Part shown: one piece after another, positions 49,823 through 56,548 of the stretch
Position numbering within the stretch: the stretch's first letter is position 1
How the letters are laid out: every line of letters starts with the position of its first letter
Source: Longimicrobium sp.
GTDB lineage: Bacteria; Gemmatimonadota; Gemmatimonadetes; Longimicrobiales; Longimicrobiaceae
Reading direction: 5' to 3'
DNA length: 56,548 nucleotides
NCBI GenBank assembly: GCA_036387335.1
Contig: DASVTZ010000029.1
Span: forward strand, 1 to 56,548
Notes under the pieces: generated by a model
What the model was told of the DNA's origin: nothing
Seen by the model: only the letters and a program-made list of their open reading frames with translations
The model's database searches: none
Translations under genes and position numbers: made by a program

Positions 49823-51751
49823 TCAGGGCGCCGGGCGCGCCATCTCAAAGGTCACGTACACCTCGCCCCCGCCGACCGCGATCCAGCGCGTCTGCATGCC
49901 GTACCGCGGATGCTCGATCTCCACCCGGTGGGTGCCCTGCGTCACGCGGCCGGTGACGAACATACCACGGCGGTTGGTGGTCCGCGGGGCGGCGCCCTCC
50001 ACGCGCACCGTCACTCCCTCAACCGGATCGCCGCTGGCCGCGTCCAGAACCTGGCCGTGCACCGCGACGGGGGGCGAGCCGGTCGCCTGCAGCGTCACGC
50101 CCTCCACGTGCACGGTCTGCGAGAACACGGTCACGGCCAGGTCGCGCAGCACGGGCGCGGTGCCGACCAGCGTGAGGGTGACGGGGTCGCCGTGCTCGCC
50201 GTGCACCGTGGCGCGCGCGGTGATCGGCACCCCCACCGGCGCGGCGCAGAACCGGTAGTTCCCCTCCGAGTCCGTCCGCACCTCGCCGCGCACCGGCCCG
50301 GCGGGGCCGTTCCACCACACCGTGACGGCCGCGTCCGGAATCGGGACCCGGCTGCCGCTGTTCCGCACAGCACCGGCGAGCACGCCCGCGCCGGCGGCCA
50401 GCGAGTCGCACCCCGCGGCGATCACGGTGGCGAGCGAGGGCGAGAGGAGGCGTACGCTCGCGGCCGCGCCGGTCCGCACCGCCACGTCCGTGGCCGGCAC
50501 GCGGTAGCGGAGCGAGTCGGTGCGCGGATGGGTGAAGGTGACGGAGTAGCGCCCCTCGCCGAGCCCGGCGATGCGGAAGCGGCCCTCGCCATCGGTCATC
50601 GCCGTCCGGTCGGTCCCCACCAGCGCGACGCGGGCACCGGGGAGCGGAGCCGCCGTCACCGCGTCCACCACCACCCCTTCCAGCGTCCCGGATTCGGCCG
50701 CGAACACCCGCTCGCCGGCCGCCGTCGACACATCCTGCACGTAGCCGCCGGTCTCGCGGAGCGCCTTGAGCACCACGTTGCTGCCGCGCCACGCCGTGGT
50801 GTTCCAGGTCTTCGCGACCAGTTGCGGCATCCGCAGGCGCCAGCGGCGGACGATCCAGGCACCGCCCGCCAGCCGCGCGAACTCCACGCGCCCGCCCACC
50901 CCCTCGTGCTCCTCTTCGCGCGGGAGGCCGGTGAAGCGGAAGTCGAGGTGGCGAAGCTCCGAAGTCGCGGGGTCCAGCCAGAGCACGCCGCTCACGTCGG
51001 TTACCTCGCGGCGGCGCGATGGCTCGAAAGTGAGCCCCACGAGCCCCGCGGTCGGTCCTTCGCCCCGCTGCACGCCGAAGCAGTGCGTATCCTGGAACTC
51101 GTCCGAGAGGAGGAGCGCGGCGTCAGGCGCGAAGAAGTAAATCCCGTCGCCGCGCACCTCGCGGTATCCCAGGCGAGTGAGCTCCGCGGCGTCACGGCTC
51201 CGCCACACCGAGCGCCCGCTGAAGCTGAGCCGCTGCGACGTCTCGGTGGTGATGCGCTCCGTCTCCGCCTCGATGTCGCGCACGTACTCGGTAAACCCGA
51301 AGCGCATGGCGCCCGACGTCCACGTGGTGGCGTCGATCGCCTTGCGCGCCTCCTCCCACAGCAGCGCCGCGGCACGGCCGTCCGCGCGGCGCACGTCGCA
51401 GCGCGAGCGGCCCTGCGCCACCACCGCCTCCAGAGCCACCGGCGCGCCGGCGCTCACCAGCCGCAGCTCGCGCGACTCGCCCGCCGCCAGCGCTAACGCA
51501 AGCGAGTTCGTCGCCCCGAACCCGATCCGCTCCGCGCGCACGCGGTAGCTCCCCGCCGTCCTGCCCTGCACGCTGAAGCGCCCGTCCGCGCCCGTCAGCG
51601 CACGCGCCACCACCTCGCCACCCTCGCCGCGCAGGCTGATGAAGGCGCCGGAGACCGGCTTCCCGGCCGCATCCACCAGCACTCCCCGCACCTGCTGCGC
51701 GGCCACCGGGCTCGCTGCGAGAGTGGCGATCACTGCGAGGACGATGCGCAT
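49823..51751 (-). CDS. Secreted carboxypeptidase-regulatory-like domain protein
   Basis: This 642-residue protein has a signal peptide (MRIVLAVIATLAASPVAAQQ). Residues about 20-100 form a first regulatory-like beta-sandwich (VRGVLVDAAGKPVSGAFISL, ADGRFSVQGRTAGSYRVRAE). A central domain of about 230 residues with two Cys (SRCDVRRADGR and THCFGVQRGEG) is followed by three more repeats (LEGVVVDAVTAAPLPGARVA, GSRVPIPDAAVTVWWNG, VHGQVLDAASGDPVEGVTVR). There is no TonB-dependent barrel. Such proteins are abundant in this kind of genome and of unknown function, possibly surface-exposed carbohydrate or protein binding. It is monocistronic by spacing. Confidence 0.8.
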   Translation of the reverse strand: MRIVLAVIATLAASPVAAQQVRGVLVDAAGKPVSGAFISLRGEGGEVVARALTGADGRFSVQGRTAGSYRVRAERIGFGATNSLALALAAGESRELRLVSAGAPVALEAVVAQGRSRCDVRRADGRAAALLWEEARKAIDATTWTSGAMRFGFTEYVRDIEAETERITTETSQRLSFSGRSVWRSRDAAELTRLGYREVRGDGIYFFAPDAALLLSDEFQDTHCFGVQRGEGPTAGLVGLTFEPSRRREVTDVSGVLWLDPATSELRHLDFRFTGLPREEEHEGVGGRVEFARLAGGAWIVRRWRLRMPQLVAKTWNTTAWRGSNVVLKALRETGGYVQDVSTAAGERVFAAESGTLEGVVVDAVTAAPLPGARVALVGTDRTAMTDGEGRFRIAGLGEGRYSVTFTHPRTDSLRYRVPATDVAVRTGAAASVRLLSPSLATVIAAGCDSLAAGAGVLAGAVRNSGSRVPIPDAAVTVWWNGPAGPVRGEVRTDSEGNYRFCAAPVGVPITARATVHGEHGDPVTLTLVGTAPVLRDLAVTVFSQTVHVEGVTLQATGSPPVAVHGQVLDAASGDPVEGVTVRVEGAAPRTTNRRGMFVTGRVTQGTHRVEIEHPRYGMQTRWIAVGGGEVYVTFEMARPAP

Positions 51752-51780
51752 GCGGGCTCCGGTGCTGCGGGAAAACCATC

Positions 51781-51858
51781 ACACAGAGAAAACGGAGGGG
51801 AACAACAAGCCGCAGAGAACCCCTCCTCCTCTTTCAGTACCCCTCTGTGTCTCTGTGT
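51781..51858. repeat. Short inverted repeat between two genes
   Basis: ACACAGAGA (51781-51789) and TCTCTGTGT (51850-51858) face each other across about 60 bp, together with matching CGGAGG and CCTC pieces. It resembles a small miniature repeat; no gene is present in it. Confidence 0.5.
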
Positions 51859-51870
51859 AAGGCCAGTTCC

Positions 51871-53271
<1,401 letters not shown>

Positions 53272-53377
53272 CGGTCTCAGAATGTGGTCGGACGCTGGTT
53301 TGTCTGGACGGCGTGAAGCATCGCTGCCAACTTACTCATTCCGGCGCGATCCTGCACGATCCCTTCGGCCACCCTGG

Positions 53378-53989
53378 ATGACTGACTCCGAGCTGGCGCA
53401 AGCGCTGCACGACGCGTGGCACTCCGACCGCGAGCACGTGGAGCGCATCGTCCTCGCCGCCGCCGTGATCGCGACGGCCCTGAAGCGCGCCGGGATGCGT
53501 GCGACGCTCGTCGGCGGCGCGGCGATAGAGTTCTACGCGCCTCTCGCGTATGCGACCACTGATATCGACCTCGTGGTGGAGGGCCGCACCCGCGACGAGA
53601 TCAATGCGACCCTCACCGCGCTCGGGATGCGCAGGCAAGGCCGCCATTGGGTGCTGGACGACCTGTACGTGGAGGTGCCGGGCAGTTACTTCGGAGAGGT
53701 CGCTGACTCGTTCGAAGTCGGGCCTTTCACGTTGCGCGTGATCCGCAGGGAGTACGTGCTGGCGGATCGCATCATCGGCTTCCGCTGGTGGAAGTACGCC
53801 GGTTACGCGGTTCAGGCGATCAACATGATGCTCACGTTCGGCGGCACCATCGACGACGCTCTGATGCGCGCGTACCTGCGCAAGGAAGGTGCGGAAGACA
53901 CCTACGACCTCCTTCTCCGCTTCGCCGCATCGGGCGCGGTGGCGGAGCCGGAAACCCTTGAGGCTCTGTGGCGCGAGCACTACCGCTGA
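53378..53989 (+). CDS. Nucleotidyltransferase-fold protein (AbiEii/DUF6036-like)
   Basis: The 203-residue product has MRATLVGGAAIEFYAPLAYA and TTDIDLVVEG near residues 45-75. This is the GG...DxD core of minimal nucleotidyltransferases of the type found in toxin-antitoxin and abortive-infection pairs. ATG 53378 is chosen over upstream in-frame codons because those would overlap the asnS promoter. It is followed after 14 bp by a 93-residue protein gene, likely co-transcribed. Whether the pair forms a toxin-antitoxin unit is inference; the usual partner (HEPN or AbiEi) is not recognised in the second protein. Confidence 0.75.
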   Translation: MTDSELAQALHDAWHSDREHVERIVLAAAVIATALKRAGMRATLVGGAAIEFYAPLAYATTDIDLVVEGRTRDEINATLTALGMRRQGRHWVLDDLYVEVPGSYFGEVADSFEVGPFTLRVIRREYVLADRIIGFRWWKYAGYAVQAINMMLTFGGTIDDALMRAYLRKEGAEDTYDLLLRFAASGAVAEPETLEALWREHYR

Positions 53990-54003
53990 CGCGAAGGAAT
54001 GCG

Positions 54004-54285
54004 ATGAACATCGACGACATCGATCTGTCCGAGTTCCGCCAAATGTGGGCGCGCAGCCGCGAGGCGACCGCCGCATTCCGTGCGCGCACCAACCCGGTCG
54101 GCATGACCCGCCCGCCGCGCGATCCTGACGAGCGCGCGTTTTTGGAGGAGCGCGGGCTGCTGGGGCCGTTCATCGAGATGGAGCAGCCCGGGTGGCGCGA
54201 GTACATGGAGCGGAAGTACACGCGGCCAGCGGCGGAAGAATCACGCGATCAGGAGGATTCGGGCGACGACACGATGCCCGCGTAA
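54004..54285 (+). CDS. Small acidic protein paired with the nucleotidyltransferase
   Basis: The 93-residue product starts MNIDDIDLSEFRQMWARSRE and contains ATAAFRARTNPVGMTRPPRD, RAFLEERGLLGPFIEMEQPG and WREYMERKYTRP, ending in an acidic tail. It looks helical, soluble and charged, without a known domain. AAGGAA lies before the ATG, and the gap to the nucleotidyltransferase gene is 14 bp. Its stop codon is immediately followed by an interspersed repeat. It is a candidate partner or antagonist of the nucleotidyltransferase. Confidence 0.65.
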   Translation: MNIDDIDLSEFRQMWARSREATAAFRARTNPVGMTRPPRDPDERAFLEERGLLGPFIEMEQPGWREYMERKYTRPAAEESRDQEDSGDDTMPA

Positions 54286-54659
54286 CGAGTCCGCGCAGGC
54301 GGACTTCGCGTGGTTCCAGCCGCGAATTCATTCGCCCCGGTGCGGATCCGCCACGAATGGCGGGTTTGTGGGACGAATTCGGTGCGAAACGCGGGTTACG
54401 GCGAATGGTCGGGCACGGGCAGCCACATGGGGCGGCCCCTACGAGATCGGTGTGCGCGGCGGTATTTGGGGTGGCGGAAAGGATGGGCAGACACGTGGGT
54501 CTGCCCCTACGGAGAATCGGTGTATCGACGGGCGACGGGGCGGCGGCGGGCACGGGCGCGATGAATCGCGCCCTACAGGGTGGTGGAGGGTCGGGATCTC
54601 GCCCGCGAGTCCGCGAAGGCGGACTTTGTGCTGTTGTTGCAGCGAGTTCACTCGCCCGG
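54286..54659. repeat. Cluster of palindromic repeats (C-A/B-C arrangement)
   Basis: Two type C units (54286-54340 and 54605-54659), each with a hairpin AGTCCGC-xxx-GGCGGACT and an end related to TTCACTCGCCC, flank three A/B-type units. These are 54411-54443 (GGGCAGCC...GGCGGCCCCTACG), 54485-54512 (GGGCAGAC...GTCTGCCCCTACGG) and 54548-54576 (GGGCGCGAT, GA, ATCGCGCCCTAC). Four of the five lie in the gene-free stretch between the small acidic protein gene and nth. The last unit supplies the 3' end of nth. Confidence 0.75.
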
Positions 54660-55328
54660 CGGTCCCAGGTTCCGGTACACCGCCGGGGCTGTGGGGCACA
54701 GCTCGGCCAGCGCGCAGCGCTCGCAGTAGGGGCGGCGGGCGGTGCAGATGGCGCGGCCGTGGTCGATGGTCAGGTGCGTAAAGAGCACGCGCTCCTCCGG
54801 GGGCACGAGGGGCATCAGGTCCTGCTCGATCTTCTCAGGGTCCTCCTCGCGCGTCAGGCCCCAGCGGTAGGCGATGCGCTTGACGTGCGTGTCCACCACG
54901 ACGCCCTCCGCGATCCCGAAGCCCACGCCCAGCAGCACGTTGGCCGTCTTGCGACCGACGCCCGGGAGCTGCGTGAGGGCCTCCATGTCGACCGGCACCT
55001 CGCCGCCGTGGCGCTCCACGAGCGCGCGGCCGAGGCCGATCACGGAGCGCGCCTTGTTGCGAAAGAAGCCGAGCGTGGCCACGTAGCGCTCCATCTCCTC
55101 CTGCGACGCGGCGGCGAAGTCGGCGGCGGTGCGGTAGCGGGCAAAGAGCGCCGGCGTGGCACGGTTCACCGCCGCGTCCGTCGTCTGCGCGGAGAGGACG
55201 GTGGCGACCAGGAGCTGGAGCGGGTTCTCGTGGGTCAGCGAGCACTTGCTGTCGGGGTACATCCCCTTGAGCCGCTCGATGATCGCCAGCGTGCGCTCAC
55301 GTTTTGCGCGCTTGCTTTCTCTGGGCAA
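54648..55328 (-). CDS. nth: Endonuclease III
   Basis: This 226-residue protein shows the Nth pattern: NPLQLLVATVLSAQTTDAAV, LPGVGRKTANVLLGVGFGIA (helix-hairpin-helix), VDTHVKRIAYRWGLT with the catalytic Asp in VDTHV, and the 4Fe-4S cluster C-x6-C-x2-C-x5-C in CTARRPYCERCALAELC. The catalytic Lys lies in the HhH region (GRKTA). It removes oxidised pyrimidines from DNA. Its ATG overlaps the end of polX by 32 bp, so the two repair genes are coupled. The last codons (LGPPGE) are read from an interspersed repeat. Confidence 0.95.
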   Translation of the reverse strand: MPRESKRAKRERTLAIIERLKGMYPDSKCSLTHENPLQLLVATVLSAQTTDAAVNRATPALFARYRTAADFAAASQEEMERYVATLGFFRNKARSVIGLGRALVERHGGEVPVDMEALTQLPGVGRKTANVLLGVGFGIAEGVVVDTHVKRIAYRWGLTREEDPEKIEQDLMPLVPPEERVLFTHLTIDHGRAICTARRPYCERCALAELCPTAPAVYRNLGPPGE

Positions 55329-56548
55329 AGTAGTCTTCCACCTCTTTGAGTTCCCACGTGTTCAGGACGCCCCGCGCGGGGAGCCACGCCTTGCGCGCGA
55401 CGTTGACGCCCCACGCCACGTTGTCCAGCCCCGCCACCGAGTGCGCGTCCGGGTTGATGGGGACGAGGACGCCGCGCTCGGCCGCGTAGCGCGCGTGGCG
55501 CCAGTCGACGTCCAGCCGGCGCGGATCGGCGTTGATCTCCACCGCCACGCCGTTCTCGGCCGCGGCGTCGATCACCGCGCGCACGTCCACCGGATACCCG
55601 CTCCGGCCCAGGAGGAGCCGCCCGGTGGCGTGCCCCAGGATGGTGAGGCGCGGGTTCTGGACGGCACGGATCAGCCGGTCCGTCTGCGCGCGCTCGCTCT
55701 GCTGGAAGGCGCTGTGGATGGAGCCCACCACGTAGTCGAAGCTCGCCAGCGTCGCGTCGGGAAAGTCGAGCGTGCCGTCGGCCAGGATGTCCGCCTCGGT
55801 GCCTTTGAAGATGCGGAAGCTCCCCTTCCCCACGTCGCGGTTCCATGCGTCGATCTCGCGGTTCTGCTTCTTCACGGCGGCTGGGGTAAGCCCGCCGGCG
55901 TACGAGGCGAGCTGGCTGTGGTCCGCGATCCCCAGGTAGTGCCAGCCGCGCGCGCGGGCCCCCTCCGCCATCTCGGCGAGCGTCGCCCGGCCGTCCGAGT
56001 AGGTGGTGTGGCAGTGAAAGGTGCCGCGCAGGTCGGCCAGCTCCACGAGCCGTGGCAGCGTCCCGGCCGCGGCAGCCTCCACCTCGCCCCACCCCTCACG
56101 CAGCTCGGGCGGGATCCAGGCGAGCCCCAGCGCCTCGTACAGCGCCTCTTCCGTGGGCGTGGCGACGCCGCCGAGTCCGTCCGGGCCCAGTGTCAGGCCA
56201 CGCTCCCGTGCGCGCCCCGCCAGCTCCGCCACGTGCGCCTCGCTCCCCGTCCACACCGCCAGCGCCGCGCCGAAGCGGTCGGCGGGGACGCAGGCGAGGC
56301 TCGCCGCGAATCCGTCGCTGAAGCGCACCTCGGCGCGTCCCTTTCGATCCCCGCCGCCCGCCGTGTGCTCGCCGAGCGTGCGAAAGGCGGCCAGGGTATC
56401 CTCCGCGCGGTCCGTGGCGGCGACGAGGTCGATGGAGGAGACGACCTCCATCCGCCGCCGCAGCGGGCCGGCGAGCTCGGCGGCGGAGACGCCGGGGAGG
56501 GTGCGGACGTGCGCCACCAGCCGCGCCGCCACGTCCAGCGCGTGCACG
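55297..56548 (-). CDS. polX: PolX-type DNA polymerase/PHP exonuclease (N-terminal part outside the window)
   Basis: The frame is open at the window end and covers 417 residues of the C-terminal two thirds. The first part (VRTLPGVSAAELAGPLRRRM, EVVSSIDLVAATD) is the fingers/palm and thumb of family X polymerases. The PHP domain follows: GTFHCHTTYSDGRATLAEMA, YLGIADHSQLASYAGGL, FKGTEADILADGTLDFPD, YVVGSIHSAFQQ, ILGHATGRLLLGR and VPINPDAHSV. The His, Asp and Glu metal ligands of the exonuclease are all present. Bacterial PolX proteins with this layout act in gap filling and base excision repair, which fits coupling to nth. Confidence 0.92.
   Translation of the reverse strand, partial: VHALDVAARLVAHVRTLPGVSAAELAGPLRRRMEVVSSIDLVAATDRAEDTLAAFRTLGEHTAGGGDRKGRAEVRFSDGFAASLACVPADRFGAALAVWTGSEAHVAELAGRARERGLTLGPDGLGGVATPTEEALYEALGLAWIPPELREGWGEVEAAAAGTLPRLVELADLRGTFHCHTTYSDGRATLAEMAEGARARGWHYLGIADHSQLASYAGGLTPAAVKKQNREIDAWNRDVGKGSFRIFKGTEADILADGTLDFPDATLASFDYVVGSIHSAFQQSERAQTDRLIRAVQNPRLTILGHATGRLLLGRSGYPVDVRAVIDAAAENGVAVEINADPRRLDVDWRHARYAAERGVLVPINPDAHSVAGLDNVAWGVNVARKAWLPARGVLNTWELKEVEDYFAQRKQARKT

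Overview
The window is GC-rich, densely coded bacterial DNA. Its mix of genes suggests a Gemmatimonadota (Longimicrobium-like) chromosome: an extracytoplasmic-type sigma factor paired with a TPR-bearing Ser/Thr kinase, many exported TPR or regulatory-like-domain proteins, DUF4402-like pilins, and an alpha-2-macroglobulin/pbpC pair. This placement is inference from gene content; no rRNA or tRNA gene is present to confirm it.

Layout. 1-3254 (minus): a type VI secretion segment (tagJ/impE partial, hcp, tssC, tssB) with two near-identical palindromes in its upstream region and a LuxR-type regulator beyond them. 5099-10441: a decayed copy of the promoter and 5' end of the macroglobulin gene, followed by an accessory block (degenerate RadC-like protein, AraC-type regulator, small lipoprotein, TPR protein, two membrane proteins). 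10522-18521: alpha-2-macroglobulin and pbpC (penicillin-binding protein 1C), translationally coupled, then a small membrane protein. 19566-25151: a three-gene cassette of an exported TPR-CHAT protease-like protein, an unrecognised 312-residue protein and a subtilisin-like peptidase with an intact triad. 25148-31441: queG fragments around a lipoprotein pair and a frameshifted sigma factor/kinase pair. 31442-39042: a 3' piece of pbpC plus a second copy of the small membrane protein, then a MarR-controlled set (DoxX, VOC enzymes, NADPH oxidoreductase) and a LysR/SDR/MFS cluster. 39077-42028: intact queG, a GxxExxY (PD-(D/E)XK-like) gene inside imperfect inverted repeats, and a class V aminotransferase. 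42079-47337: a chaperone-usher-like pilus operon with its own promoter and upstream operator-like repeats. 47340-56548: housekeeping and small genes (MOSC, HD hydrolase, asnS, nth, polX, a nucleotidyltransferase pair) separated by palindromic interspersed repeats.

The main structural result is a set of direct repeats made of native gene ends. A gap-free 566-bp segment (pbpC 3' end plus membrane gene) occurs at 18408-18973 and 31446-32011. A segment of about 727 bp of queG occurs at 39130-39856 and 30716-31441. The two truncated copies abut head to head at about 31441-31446. This is the junction expected if a unit running from pbpC to queG had been duplicated or inserted next to itself, with different cargo in the two units. 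The pbpC-queG interval therefore looks like a variable, cargo-accumulating locus. The CHAT/subtilase cassette sits in it and is the best candidate here for an undescribed system.

Several genes (lipoprotein at 25584, sigma factor, kinase, NADPH oxidoreductase) carry single-site frameshifts. I cannot tell real decay from assembly error.
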